Source: Desulfosporosinus youngiae DSM 17734
GTDB lineage: Bacteria > Bacillota > Desulfitobacteriia > Desulfitobacteriales > Desulfitobacteriaceae
DNA length: 64,000 nt
Assembly (NCBI RefSeq): GCF_000244895.1
Contig: NZ_CM001441.1
Location: forward strand, 4,492,198-4,556,197
Reading direction: 5' to 3'
Part shown: one piece after another, positions 9,595-17,695 of the stretch
Numbering within the stretch: the first letter of the stretch is position 1
How the letters are laid out: each line of letters opens with the position of its first letter
Made by a program: the position numbers and the translations under genes
Notes under the pieces: model-generated
What the model was told of the DNA's origin: nothing
Databases searched by the model: none
What the model saw: the letters and a program-made list of their open reading frames with translations, nothing else

Positions 9595-9631
9595 ACCCCC
9601 AAACCTTGGTTAAAGGATTGGGGGTTGTTTT
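9595..9631. terminator. terminator between convergent genes
   Basis: ACCCCCAA (9595-9602) pairs with TTGGGGGT (9618-9625), followed by TGTTTTAA. It ends the DUF2889 gene and lies about 30 bp from the 3' end of the opposite PG-binding gene. Confidence 0.7.
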
Positions 9632-9657
9632 AATAGCTCTGATAATCTATGCCGACT

Positions 9658-10896
9658 TTAACAGCAATTTACGCCCAAAGCAGTCCAGGTTTGTATATTG
9701 ACAATCCCATCCGGCACAAGCCCCATGCACTCTTGGAAAGCACAAACAGCCGCTCTGGTAACAGGTCCAAAGATCCCATCAATACAACCTGTATAGAAAC
9801 ATTTTACTGTCAGGAGTTCCTGCAGGGTTACTACAGCCGGCCCTGTGCTCCCTTGCTGGAGGATGGGACAGTGATTGACCGGCGGAGGGGGTGGGGGTGG
9901 CGGAGTTGGAGTATGACAATTTACGCCTAGTGCTGTCCAGGTTTTTATTCCGACAATCCCATCTTGTAATAGACCCATGCTCCCCTGGAAGGCAACGACA
10001 CCCGCTCTGGTAACAGGCCCGAAAATCCCATCGATATTTCCTGCATAGAATCCTCTGGCTTTCAAAAGCCCTTGTAGATTGACTACAGCTGGCCCGGTGC
10101 TCCCTTGCTGAAGGGTCGGACAGTGATTGACTGGCGGCGGCGGTGGTGGTGGCGGAGTTGGGGTATGACAATTTACGCCTAGTGCTGTCCAGGTTCTTAT
10201 TCCGACAATTCCATCCTGCACCAGACCCATGCTCCCTTGAAAGGCAACAACAGCTGCTCTGGTAATAGGCCCAAAAATTCCATCAATATTTCCCGTATAG
10301 AATCCTCTCGATTTCAATAGTTCTTGTAGCCGGACTACTGCTGGTCCGGTACTCCCTTGTTGAAGTGTCGGGCAATAATTTGCCGGAGGTTGCGGTCGCG
10401 GTGGTGGCGGCGATGGTGGAGCTGAGGTATGGCAATTTACGCCTAATGCTGTCCAGGTTCTTATCCCGACGATTCCATCCTGTACCAGACCCATGCTTCC
10501 TTGGAAGGCAACGACAGCTGACCTGGTAAGTGGCCCAAAGATACCATCAATATTTCCTTTATAGAATCCCCTGTTTTTCAATCGTCTCTGAAGATCTGAA
10601 ACTGCTGGTCCGGTACTTCCTTGTCGGAGAGTCGGACAATGATTACCCGGCGGCGGGGTTGGGGTATGACAATTTACGCCTAGTGCCGTCCAGGTTCTTA
10701 CCCCGACGATCCCATCCTGCGCCAACCCTTTGCTTCTTTGAAAAGCAAGAACAGCTGCTCTGGTATTTGAACCAAAGATTCCATCAATTTTCCCAGGGTT
10801 AAAACCGGCTGATGCTAATTTTCTTTGTAATCGTTTAACGCTGGCGCCGGAGGAACCCATTTTTAATAAGGGACACTGCGATTGTATGTTGTGCAA
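9658..10896 (-). CDS. protein with five peptidoglycan-binding repeats
   Basis: A 412-aa protein made almost only of five PG_binding_1 repeats of about 65 residues. Each starts like CPTLQQGSTGPAV, contains IDGIFGPxTRAAVVAFQ, and ends GIRTWTALGVNCH, with polyproline linkers (PTPPPPPPPP) between most of them. The last repeat has extra cysteines (KCFYTGCI, FQECMG, VNCC). I place the start at TTG 10896, 8 nt after GAGGAGG; a 59-residue upstream extension in the same frame lacks any such site. From this start there is no signal peptide. The divergent neighbour is another PG-binding protein with GH18, so both likely act on the cell wall or spore cortex. Confidence 0.8.
   Translation of the reverse strand: MHNIQSQCPLLKMGSSGASVKRLQRKLASAGFNPGKIDGIFGSNTRAAVLAFQRSKGLAQDGIVGVRTWTALGVNCHTPTPPPGNHCPTLRQGSTGPAVSDLQRRLKNRGFYKGNIDGIFGPLTRSAVVAFQGSMGLVQDGIVGIRTWTALGVNCHTSAPPSPPPPRPQPPANYCPTLQQGSTGPAVVRLQELLKSRGFYTGNIDGIFGPITRAAVVAFQGSMGLVQDGIVGIRTWTALGVNCHTPTPPPPPPPPVNHCPTLQQGSTGPAVVNLQGLLKARGFYAGNIDGIFGPVTRAGVVAFQGSMGLLQDGIVGIKTWTALGVNCHTPTPPPPPPPPVNHCPILQQGSTGPAVVTLQELLTVKCFYTGCIDGIFGPVTRAAVCAFQECMGLVPDGIVNIQTWTALGVNCC
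9900..10700 (-). repeat. tandem coding repeats of the PG-binding domain
   Basis: Near-identical stretches recur about every 240 bp, for example the sequence encoding WTALGVNCHTPTPPPP at about 9900-9950, 10140-10190, 10430-10470 and 10660-10700. This level of nucleotide similarity makes expansion or contraction by recombination likely between strains. Confidence 0.7.
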
Positions 10897-11066
10897 GTCA
10901 AAGCCCTCCTCTTTTTTTCTAGCATATGTTGGATAGAGAAACAATGTAAATTGTCCACGGTTAAGGGAAATCAAATAAATCGGGTAATCACGAACTCTAA
11001 AAGGTGCATAAAATAATAAAATCCCAGCTAAGTGACTTTTAATTTCAGATGAAAGAGGTGACGATA

Positions 11067-12389
11067 TTGCCAACCTTACGACGAGGATCTCGGGGAAACG
11101 AAGTCAGAGAGCTTCAAAAACTGTTACTGAAATGGGGTTACAACCCGGGACCGATCGACGGCATTTTTGGAGCCAGGACGGAACAGGCTGTCCTTCAGTT
11201 CCAAAGGGATCACGGATTAGCCGCAGACGGAATTGTCGGACCCCTAACTTGGGGAGCTCTTCAAAGTCAACAACCAGGCTACCAAATGTACACAATTCAA
11301 GCGGGTGACACTTTCTATAAAATTGCCTTGAGATTTCAAATCAGTTTATCAAGTTTGTTAGCTGCAAACCTTGGGATCGACCCCAATCAATTACAAATCG
11401 GCCAACAAATTAGGATTCCCCTCCCTGGGCCTGGACCGGAGCCAGGTCTTACACGGGTCGTAACAGGATGGCTTCCATATTGGGTCCAATCTTTGGCTTT
11501 TCAATCCGTTCAAAACCATCCGGAGATATTTCGTTCAATCTCTCCCTTTTGGTATGTAATGACACCCTCTGGTGAGGTCTTAAATCTTCCTAACGCAGAA
11601 GACAGCACCCTTCTTTCCTACACTACTTCCCGCGGCATCAAGGTCTTCCCTCTTATAACCAATAGTTTTGACAGTGATCTTATCTCGACCGTTCTCAATA
11701 ACCCCCTTCTTCGCCAAAGACACGTTCAAAACATCGTCAATAAATTACTCCAAATGAATTATCCCGGAATCGATATTAATTATGAGAATTTGTATGTCCG
11801 GGACCGCGAACTGTTTGTCGTCTTTGTACAAGAACTCAAGGCTGCTCTTTCTGCCTTAGGCAAACTGCTCATCGTAAGTGTTCATGCTAAGACGGATTCA
11901 ACGGGAGCCTGGAGCGGCTCCGAGGCGCATGATTATGCAGGAATCGGGCAAGCAGCTGACGTCGTCCGGGTAATGGGGTATGACTTCCACTGGCAAGGCA
12001 GCGGCCCAGGCTCGATTGCCCCGGCTGATTGGGTTGATGCGGTCCTGGCCTATGCTGTCTCAACCATTCCCAGAAATAAGATAGAACTCGGTGTCCCGGT
12101 CTATGGTTACGATTGGCCGCAAGATCAAACTGCAACCAGTGTTACCTATGCCACTGCTGTTGCGAGAGCCAACCAGTATAATGTTCCAATTATTTCAGAT
12201 ACTTTGCTGGGTCCGCACTATACCTACATCAATGCCAGCGGAGTTCATCATGAAGTCTGGTTTGTGGATGCACTTTATTTCGGCACACTTTTAGACCTGG
12301 TAAACAAATATGATCTGCGCGGGATCTGTATCTGGCATCTAGGTGCTGAGGATCCGAGGATTTACGAAACTATCAGAGCCAAATTCTAG
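11067..12389 (+). CDS. PG-binding / LysM / GH18 glycosidase (SleL-YaaH type)
   Basis: A 440-aa protein with three parts: a PG_binding_1 domain (about 1-58, GYNPGPIDGIFGARTEQAV), a LysM domain (about 70-117, MYTIQAGDTFYKIALRF), and a glycoside hydrolase 18 barrel (about 130-440). The GH18 active site is visible as YPGIDINYENL, where the glutamate is the expected proton donor. This layout resembles spore cortex N-acetylglucosaminidases of the YaaH/SleL type. I choose TTG 11067, 6 nt after GAGGTG; ATG 11049 would add six residues but has no site before it. No signal peptide is seen, which fits deposition on the spore from the mother cell. Confidence 0.85.
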   Translation: MPTLRRGSRGNEVRELQKLLLKWGYNPGPIDGIFGARTEQAVLQFQRDHGLAADGIVGPLTWGALQSQQPGYQMYTIQAGDTFYKIALRFQISLSSLLAANLGIDPNQLQIGQQIRIPLPGPGPEPGLTRVVTGWLPYWVQSLAFQSVQNHPEIFRSISPFWYVMTPSGEVLNLPNAEDSTLLSYTTSRGIKVFPLITNSFDSDLISTVLNNPLLRQRHVQNIVNKLLQMNYPGIDINYENLYVRDRELFVVFVQELKAALSALGKLLIVSVHAKTDSTGAWSGSEAHDYAGIGQAADVVRVMGYDFHWQGSGPGSIAPADWVDAVLAYAVSTIPRNKIELGVPVYGYDWPQDQTATSVTYATAVARANQYNVPIISDTLLGPHYTYINASGVHHEVWFVDALYFGTLLDLVNKYDLRGICIWHLGAEDPRIYETIRAKF

Positions 12390-12424
12390 ACTGCCTATCA
12401 CTCAATATCACTCATCTAAAAAGA

Positions 12425-12466
12425 GCCCCTATAGTACAGATAATTTAACATCTGTACTATAGGGGC
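12425..12466 (+). terminator. terminator after the GH18 gene
   Basis: A perfect 17-bp stem (12425-12441 with 12450-12466) starting GCCCCTATAG, 8-nt loop AATTTAAC, followed by CCCTCTTT. Confidence 0.75.
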
Positions 12467-12511
12467 CCCTCTTTAACTCAACTTATCTAACTAATATAAA
12501 AATTTTGATTA

Positions 12512-12540
12512 TTGTAAAATATCTAAATCCATGGTAAAAT
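12512..12540 (+). promoter_or_regulatory. promoter of first acetyl-CoA transferase paralogue
   Basis: TTGTAA (12512-12517) and TAAAAT (12535-12540) are spaced 17 bp. The same -10 and spacing recur in front of the second paralogue. Confidence 0.55.
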
Positions 12541-12543
12541 TCA

Positions 12544-12563
12544 GTAAATGAACCTTCATTCAC
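12544..12563 (+). promoter_or_regulatory. FadR-like operator, first paralogue
   Basis: GTAAATGA-ACCT-TCATTCAC is an inverted repeat with one mismatch, placed 3 bp after the -10 box where a repressor would block transcription. It matches the operator described for Bacillus FadR (TetR family, released by long-chain acyl-CoA), TGAATGA-N4-TCATTCA, with one change. The regulator is not in this window. Confidence 0.5.
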
Positions 12564-12620
12564 TTATTTTTAGCAACCTTTTTGTTGTTTAATAAAATTT
12601 AATGAATGGCAGGCGAAGCT

Positions 12621-14855
12621 ATGAATAAAAAATCAGGGGCAATCTATACTGACGTCAAAAAATGTGTCGATGAAGTTATTCAATACGTTGGTAAGGATAT
12701 AGTCTTTACCATGACCCTAGCCTTAGGCAAACCTGTACTCTTTATGAATGAACTCTACCGCCGGGCAAAAGAAGACCCTGAAATAAGGCTTAGAGTCATC
12801 ACCGCTCTCACCCTTGAAAAGCCTAAAGGTCACAGCGACCTGGAAAAGCGATTTTTAGGCCCTCTGTCAGATAGGATCTTTGCCGGTGTTCCGGAATTCG
12901 ATTTTATGCTTGATTTCAGAGCCGGCAAACTCTCTAAAAATGTTGAAGTGCTTGAATTCTTCTGTAAAGCGGGAGGATATCTTTCCTTCCCCGAAGCCCA
13001 ACAAAATCATTTAGCCACCAACTACACCCATGCCAATCGTGATGCTGAGGCCTTGGGAGCTAATGTTTTTGGTCAGTTGATTGGTTATCAGGAAATCAAT
13101 GGAAGAACAATGTACTCAATGGGATGTAATCCGGATGTCTGTCTTGAGGCTTGTAAAAACTTTAAAGAGTTAAGAGCCCAGGGAAAAAAAGTTGCTATCA
13201 TAGGAGAGGCAAACAAAAACATGCCCTTTATGTATGGAGATGCCGTTGTAGAGGCGGATACTTATGACATTATTCTTCAAGGGTCACAATATGATTATGA
13301 ATTGTTCTGCCCTCCTAAAGATCCCGTTGCCCTGAGTGATCACATGATCGGAATCAATGTCAGCACCTTGATCAAAGACGGGGGCACCATACAGGTAGGA
13401 ATCGGCGCTTTGGGCGATGCTATTGTATCAGGACTTATTCTGCGTAATGAACATAACGATTTATATCAAGAAATCTTGGAAAAGTCCGGTATCATGAAGC
13501 GCTATGAAAAACTAATCGCCGCCTGGGGAGATACAGGAGTTTTTGAGAAAGGACTGTATGGCTCCTCTGAAATGTTTGTTGATGCCTTCATGCAAATGTA
13601 TAAAAGTAAAATTCTAAAACGAAAAGTCTTTGAAAGCATCCCCTTAATGAAACTTATTAATGAAGGAAGACTCGCGCCAGATAACATTCCTTTAGACATC
13701 ATAGATCAACTTATTGAAATGAAAGCAATTCATTCCAAACTAAGCGAAGAAGACTTCACATTTCTTACTGAATCTGGAATCTTAAAAAAGGGACTCTCCT
13801 ATGAATCAGGCTGCATTCTGGATGGAGGAACAAAATACTCCGGGGATATGAACAATGAACAAAATCTCCTGGAGATTCGAAAGTTGCTTGGCAAAGAGCT
13901 GCTGGGCGGTCAGGTTATCCTTGGTGCTTTCTTTGTCGGCCCAAAAGCTTTTTATCAAGCTCTCAATGACATGAGCGAAGAAGAACGAAAACTCTTTGGT
14001 ATGTCCGGCGTGCAAAAGGTTAATCAGCTTTATGGCGGAGAAGAGCTAAGAACCCTGCAGCGGAAAGACGCGAGATTTGTTAATACCGGAATGGTAGCCA
14101 GTGTTCTAGGCTCGATTGCTTCTGATCAGCTTGAGGATGGCCGGATTATCAGCGGAATTGGCGGTCAGTATAATTTCGTGGCTATGGGGCACGCTCTGCC
14201 GGATGCCCGGGTTATCATAATGATTAAAAGCACAAAAGGTTCCGGTAAAACCCTTAAGTCTAATATTGTGTTCAGCTATGGTCATTGCTCTATACCCAAA
14301 CATCTGAGAGATATCATTGTTACAGAGTATGGGATTGCCGATGTTCGCAGCAAGCCAGAAAAGCAAGTTATCGCTGAAATCATCAACGTCGCTGATTCCC
14401 GATTTCAAAAACAGCTCTTGGATCAGGCAAAAAAAGCGGGTAAAATACCTTTAGACTATGAGATCCCAGAAGAATACCGGCATAATTACCCGGAAAAGAT
14501 CACTTCTCTGCTAAAACCCTATCAACAAACCCACGGAGTTTTCCGACCCTTTCCTTTCGGAACAGATTTGACGGAGATTGAAATTGCTCTGGGGGGAGCT
14601 TTGAAGGGTTTGAAGAGGCTCAGCACTGGCAACCGTCTTAAGATGGTTACAGGGTTGCTGCAGGAATTTCTTAGACCGATCCCAGAATCTGCTTATCCCT
14701 ACATGGAACGATTAAACCTTCTCGCGCCGTCGTCTATCCAAGAAAGAATCACGCGAAAACTCGTCGTATTCGCTTTAAGGAACCATAACCTTCTCAAGTC
14801 GCCTCCTCCTCAAGGAGCGGTTTTAAATCGGGTCTCGGATAAACACTCAGTTTAA
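12621..14855 (+). CDS. long acetyl-CoA hydrolase/transferase family protein, copy 1
   Basis: A 744-aa protein, much longer than the usual 430-550 aa of acetyl-CoA hydrolase/CoA-transferases. The N-terminal catalytic fold is marked by NVSTLIKDGGTIQVGIGALG at about residues 250-270; GSSEMFVDAF (about 314) probably carries the catalytic glutamate. The C-terminal domain shows ARFVNTGMVASVLGSIASDQ, SGIGGQYNFVAMGHALP and VTEYGIADVRSKPE. The first 200 residues and an extra segment near 340-430 are additional. It probably hydrolyses acyl-CoA or moves CoA between acids; the acyl chain is unknown. ATG 12621 follows GGCAGGCG; the upstream ATG 12606 lacks a site. It aligns along its whole length with the copy at 25088. 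Confidence 0.85.
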   Translation: MNKKSGAIYTDVKKCVDEVIQYVGKDIVFTMTLALGKPVLFMNELYRRAKEDPEIRLRVITALTLEKPKGHSDLEKRFLGPLSDRIFAGVPEFDFMLDFRAGKLSKNVEVLEFFCKAGGYLSFPEAQQNHLATNYTHANRDAEALGANVFGQLIGYQEINGRTMYSMGCNPDVCLEACKNFKELRAQGKKVAIIGEANKNMPFMYGDAVVEADTYDIILQGSQYDYELFCPPKDPVALSDHMIGINVSTLIKDGGTIQVGIGALGDAIVSGLILRNEHNDLYQEILEKSGIMKRYEKLIAAWGDTGVFEKGLYGSSEMFVDAFMQMYKSKILKRKVFESIPLMKLINEGRLAPDNIPLDIIDQLIEMKAIHSKLSEEDFTFLTESGILKKGLSYESGCILDGGTKYSGDMNNEQNLLEIRKLLGKELLGGQVILGAFFVGPKAFYQALNDMSEEERKLFGMSGVQKVNQLYGGEELRTLQRKDARFVNTGMVASVLGSIASDQLEDGRIISGIGGQYNFVAMGHALPDARVIIMIKSTKGSGKTLKSNIVFSYGHCSIPKHLRDIIVTEYGIADVRSKPEKQVIAEIINVADSRFQKQLLDQAKKAGKIPLDYEIPEEYRHNYPEKITSLLKPYQQTHGVFRPFPFGTDLTEIEIALGGALKGLKRLSTGNRLKMVTGLLQEFLRPIPESAYPYMERLNLLAPSSIQERITRKLVVFALRNHNLLKSPPPQGAVLNRVSDKHSV

Positions 14856-14885
14856 TTTCTCACCCAGGTGAAGAAAATTTGGCTG

Positions 14886-14914
14886 TACCTGCGAAGATAC
14901 TGTCTTCGCAGGTA
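14886..14914 (+). terminator. palindrome serving as possible terminator; also a repeat module
   Basis: TACCTGCGAAGA (14886-14897) and TCTTCGCAGGTA (14903-14914) form a 12-bp stem, followed on the plus strand by TTAAGTTTATTTT. The core CGAAGATACTGTCTTCG is one of four copies of a short palindrome found near the dispersed repeats of this window. Confidence 0.5.
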
Positions 14915-15035
14915 TTAAGTTTATTTTCAGGATAGCTGCCCATGCCGCTGACGCGGCACCAGCATGAGGATGAAAAGGAGCTGTGTCCGGGTCGGGCAGC
15001 TTCGTCCACATCCGTGCAAGATTAGTTAATTCGTG

Positions 15036-15085
15036 CGAAGACAGTGTCTGCGAGAAGGGTAATCCGTGCGAAGACAGTGTCTTCG
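15036..15085. repeat. two copies of a 17-bp palindromic module
   Basis: CGAAGACAGTGTCTGCG (15036-15052) and CGAAGACAGTGTCTTCG (15069-15085) are spaced 33 bp start to start. Related copies lie at 14892-14908 and 48404-48420. Both sit in a block that is absent from repeat copy B. Confidence 0.7.
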
Positions 15086-15128
15086 TGTACCGCAGCATTC
15101 CGAGGCTCGCCCACTCGCCGGCGCGGGA

Positions 15129-15230
15129 GCTACCTTCAGCGGATAAGTATTCTTTGGAGATAGCCGCTTCGGCGAAACTGTATCCTACGCCGGTGAGGAT
15201 TCCTTAAGGGATCACAGCTTCGGCGATACT
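15129..15230 (-). repeat. two diverged 51-bp tandem units inside repeat copy A
   Basis: Positions 15129-15179 and 15180-15230 are adjacent 51-bp units. Both contain GCTTCGGCGA near their 3' ends (plus strand) and similar TATCC and AGCGG/CGCCGG motifs; about two thirds of positions look identical by eye. Neither is in copy B. Confidence 0.55.
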
Positions 15231-15442
15231 CTCCGCCGGAGACTATCGTACCGGACACTTTCGTGCCAAACCTCCGGGTAATACCTGATGTGAACCCGTG
15301 GCTCCGTCTCCCCGCACCGTCTTGTGGGCTTTTATCGCCTCTCCATGCAATGGGTTCGCTTCTGTGGGCGAAGCTGCCCTGCTTGCGGGTCTGGGGATTC
15401 TCCTGCAGGTCTATCATCGTGTCTTCAGTTTTTCAGAGTATT

Positions 15443-15490
15443 AAAATAAGCTTCCTCTCAATTAGCATTGCTAAGAGGAAGCTTATTTTT
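15443..15490. terminator. long bidirectional hairpin terminator
   Basis: A 16-bp stem pairs 15443-15458 with 15474-15489; it starts AAAATAAGCTTCC and ends GGAAGCTTATTTT. A shorter inner stem, TTAGC/GCTAA, lies in its loop. T runs on both strands suit the end of the minus-strand usp operon and read-through from repeat copy A. Confidence 0.65.
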
Positions 15491-15511
15491 GATCGTTATG
15501 CTCATCAAGGA

Positions 15512-15543
15512 TTCAACTCCCACTTATAGCTGTGGGAGTTGAA
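15512..15543. repeat. 12-bp inverted repeat
   Basis: TTCAACTCCCAC (15512-15523) pairs with GTGGGAGTTGAA (15532-15543), 8-nt loop. It lacks a T tract. Such hairpins resemble subterminal structures of IS200/IS605-type elements, but no transposase or ORF remnant is present. Confidence 0.5.
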
Positions 15544-15570
15544 CGATAGATAATGCTTGGAGCGTTTTGA

Positions 15571-16029
15571 TTATTGGGGACCAATATAAATAGGGCATTT
15601 CACCTTTTTGCTTAAAGAATTGAGATTATATCGAAGACCTGCAGTGGCCGCCGGAGCGGTAGCATGAGGGTTTGGCAAAACCAGCAAGGCGGTTTCCTGT
15701 TCAGCGGTCAGTTCTACAATGACTTTCTCTGTTTTCCCGACCTTTATCTCAGTCTCGACTTGTCCGCCCTTCTCCTTGACCTTTTCTGCAACCTCAGCCA
15801 GTACATCTTCAGAATGCTTATGAAGACCATCCTCGAACCAGTGAAAAAATTTCATTCGCGTCGAAGACGTATTGATCCATTCATCCCCGAGAAAGTTTTT
15901 CCACCCTTCATCTAAAATGAAGACTGCTCGCAAAGGCTGCTTGAGACCCAGGGACAGCTCGGTCGCCATTTGCACGGCTGCATCTGCCGAAGGTGAGCCA
16001 TCGGTAATCAATAGAATTTGACCGTTCAT
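15571..16029 (-). CDS. universal stress protein (UspA family)
   Basis: A 152-aa protein with the UspA start ILLITDGSPSADAAVQMATE and a C-terminal nucleotide-binding-like segment ending LSKKVKCPIYIGPQ. The usual ATP-binding G-x2-G-x9-G-S/T motif is replaced by LPNPHATAPAATAGLRYNLN, so nucleotide binding is uncertain. It is the last gene of a three-gene operon after a YeiH-family permease and a 37-aa membrane protein. This suggests it helps signal or protect in the same physiological condition as the permease. Confidence 0.85.
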   Translation of the reverse strand: MNGQILLITDGSPSADAAVQMATELSLGLKQPLRAVFILDEGWKNFLGDEWINTSSTRMKFFHWFEDGLHKHSEDVLAEVAEKVKEKGGQVETEIKVGKTEKVIVELTAEQETALLVLPNPHATAPAATAGLRYNLNSLSKKVKCPIYIGPQ

Positions 16030-16046
16030 TGGAAACCCCTTTCTTA

Positions 16047-16160
16047 CTAAAAAATCAAAACTAGAATCATTACAAGGGCTGCCCCAAAAATAGCTACTAA
16101 ATCCTCATGTTTATCATTACTAAATAGGGATAATTGCTTTTCTTCTTTTTTCTCTGACAT
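16047..16160 (-). CDS. 37-residue membrane protein in the yeiH operon
   Basis: A small ORF between the YeiH permease and the stress protein. The product starts MSEKKEEKQLSLFSNDKHED (charged, about 20 residues) and ends LVAIFGAALVMILVLIF (one hydrophobic helix), then TAG. GGAGGTAATGAT is placed ideally before the ATG at 16158-16160. The acidic/basic head and single helix suggest a small inner-membrane partner, possibly a regulatory or stabilising subunit of the permease. I do not recognise a named family. Confidence 0.7.
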   Translation of the reverse strand: MSEKKEEKQLSLFSNDKHEDLVAIFGAALVMILVLIF

Positions 16161-16203
16161 ATCATTACCTCCTTAGATTATAACCCTTTAATAGAAACTC
16201 TAA

Positions 16204-17316
16204 TTAAAAGAGCCATAGAACCACGATTAAGGAAAGTGCAGCCTTCAAAAAGCCTGCTACAGAGCCGATAACCAGCGGGGTTCCTCCTGCTTTTCTCATT
16301 TCGGCAAAGGAAATTTGCAAACCTAAGCCAGTAAGACCGATGGAGAAGAACCAACCATAAATTTCACGAAATGCTTTCAGATCTGCGGAAACAGGATTTG
16401 TAGGGCCGAAAGCACCAAAGGACGTTAATGTAACCGTTGCGATAAAACCAAGAACGAATAAAGGAAACTTGCTAAAGAAGGTTTTCCCTGCATTAGCCGT
16501 TGTATCTACGGTTTTGTCATCAGACATACGAGCATAAAGAATCGTGATTAATAGAACGACCAGGGGCAGGAACACAACACGGGTCAAGTTGTAAATCTCT
16601 CCCACCTTTAAACTGATGGAAGGAACATCGGCAGTACCGGGGTCAAAGGCCAGGGCTGCAGCTAATACCTGCCCGGAGTTTAAGATACCTGTGCCAGCCC
16701 ACATTCCGAACTGCTCAGGGGTTAATCCTAATAAGTGACCAAGAATAGGAAAGGTAAATAAACAAACGATACCAAAGGAAAGAATTGTGGCAATGGAGTA
16801 GGCAATGTCTTCCCCTCGGGCCTTAACAGCCGGAGCAACTGCCACGATAGCGGAAACACCGCATACACCGGCACCGGCGGCCAGGCAAGCTGCGGAACCG
16901 GGATGCATATTATATTTCTTACCTAGCCACATCGTAAAAATAATTGTTGAAAACATAAAGGTGGCAATGAGTAAGACAGACGTCGAACCCAATGTAGCCA
17001 ATTCGGTTAAGCTATAAAGCGATCCAAGCAGGATTACACCCATCTTAATAAAAATACGGGATGTTTTTACACCGGCCTGAGCCCAAGAAGGAATTCCAAT
17101 GGTATTTCGAATCACCATACCAATGATAATAACAATGATAACGTGATTGATTTTCAATACATTGCCCAAAAAGTTGGAGTTGGTTTTTATCCACCCCTCT
17201 ATACCGGTCCACTCACCACCGAATGTTTTTGTACCCATGGTTAGCAAGGCAATAATAAACATAAATAGAAGTCCGGGGATAACTTTAGCCCATTTACTAG
17301 CTGTACTCTCGTTCAC
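16204..17316 (-). CDS. YeiH-family permease (putative sulfate exporter), copy 1
   Basis: A 370-aa very hydrophobic protein with about 10-11 membrane helices, of the conserved hypothetical UPF0324/YeiH family annotated as putative sulfate exporters. Landmarks are NVLKINHVIIVIIIGMVIRN, GSAACLAAGAGVCGVSAIVA, the helix break AVKARGEDIAYSIATI, and GWFFSIGLTGLGLQIS. GTG start at 17316, with AAAGGAGG upstream. A minus-strand sigma-54-like promoter lies 117 bp upstream. It is followed by the 37-aa protein and the stress protein. The substrate is not demonstrated; sulfite, sulfate or related organic sulfonates are the usual suggestions. Confidence 0.85.
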   Translation of the reverse strand: MNESTASKWAKVIPGLLFMFIIALLTMGTKTFGGEWTGIEGWIKTNSNFLGNVLKINHVIIVIIIGMVIRNTIGIPSWAQAGVKTSRIFIKMGVILLGSLYSLTELATLGSTSVLLIATFMFSTIIFTMWLGKKYNMHPGSAACLAAGAGVCGVSAIVAVAPAVKARGEDIAYSIATILSFGIVCLFTFPILGHLLGLTPEQFGMWAGTGILNSGQVLAAALAFDPGTADVPSISLKVGEIYNLTRVVFLPLVVLLITILYARMSDDKTVDTTANAGKTFFSKFPLFVLGFIATVTLTSFGAFGPTNPVSADLKAFREIYGWFFSIGLTGLGLQISFAEMRKAGGTPLVIGSVAGFLKAALSLIVVLWLF

Positions 17317-17432
17317 AAAAATGCCTCCTTTAAATTTTCGTTCTCTTTCTTATTCTTGACTAAACATTTTCACTTTAACAAAACACCCTCTTTCCATTTT
17401 AATTAATTGTAACTTCTTTCACTAAATTTCAT

Positions 17433-17448
17433 TGCAAGTCTTATACCA
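17433..17448 (-). promoter_or_regulatory. predicted sigma-54 promoter of the yeiH operon
   Basis: The minus strand reads TGGTATAAGACTTGCA. The invariant GG and GC are separated by exactly 10 bp, and TTGCA is a perfect -12 element; the -24 element TGGTAT differs from TGGCAC at two positions. It points to the GTG of the YeiH gene, and the adjacent upstream operon encodes a sigma-54 activator. Confidence 0.55.
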
Positions 17449-17621
17449 TTTTTTCATAAGTACTATTGAAAAATTTTATAATTCCACTTACAACTGCTTC
17501 GCACCTTGCCTTATCTCAGTGATACTATTCATTTTTCAACTTGAAACTTCGTCACAGAAGCTGAGTCTGGGTATTTATTCGACATTTTAGAACGTAAAAT
17601 TTTGTTTTCATGTTATATAGG

Positions 17622-17646
17622 AAAAACGACTCGAAGAGTCGTTTTT
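17622..17646. terminator. terminator of the two-component operon
   Basis: AAAAACGACTC (17622-17632), GAA loop, GAGTCGTTTTT (17636-17646). T runs on both strands. It separates the regulator gene from the downstream yeiH promoter. Confidence 0.8.
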
Positions 17647-17695
17647 TAGGTCAATAATTATCCTTATTTATCACCTATTTATCAGTTCACACTCG

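Larger units (their letters stand above)
14935..15410 (-). repeat. dispersed GC-rich repeat, copy A, with nested insertions
   Basis: The minus-strand sense matches copy B (48505-48785) closely, including GCCACGGGTTCACATCAGG and the hairpin TGCCGC-GTCA-GCGGCA. Compared with copy B it carries two extra blocks: about 135 bp at 15128-15262 and about 75 bp at 15019-15094, made of smaller repeats. It is clearly richer in GC than neighbouring genes. ORFs can be drawn through it, but their translation is a by-product of the repeat. Whether it is a non-autonomous mobile element, a structured RNA, or both is open. Confidence 0.75.

Noticed and set aside
9900-10700. Regular repeats considered as a CRISPR array.
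   Set aside because: They are about 240 bp coding repeats encoding PG-binding domains; no cas genes.
10897-11073. 59-codon N-terminal extension of the PG-binding gene.
   Set aside because: No ribosome binding site at its start; a GAGGAGG-TTG start is inside and the extension overlaps the divergent gene.
15263-15529. Plus-strand ORF whose translation resembles that of a minus-strand ORF at 48427-48741.
   Set aside because: The shared protein is explained by the dispersed repeat; there is no ribosome binding site and no family match.
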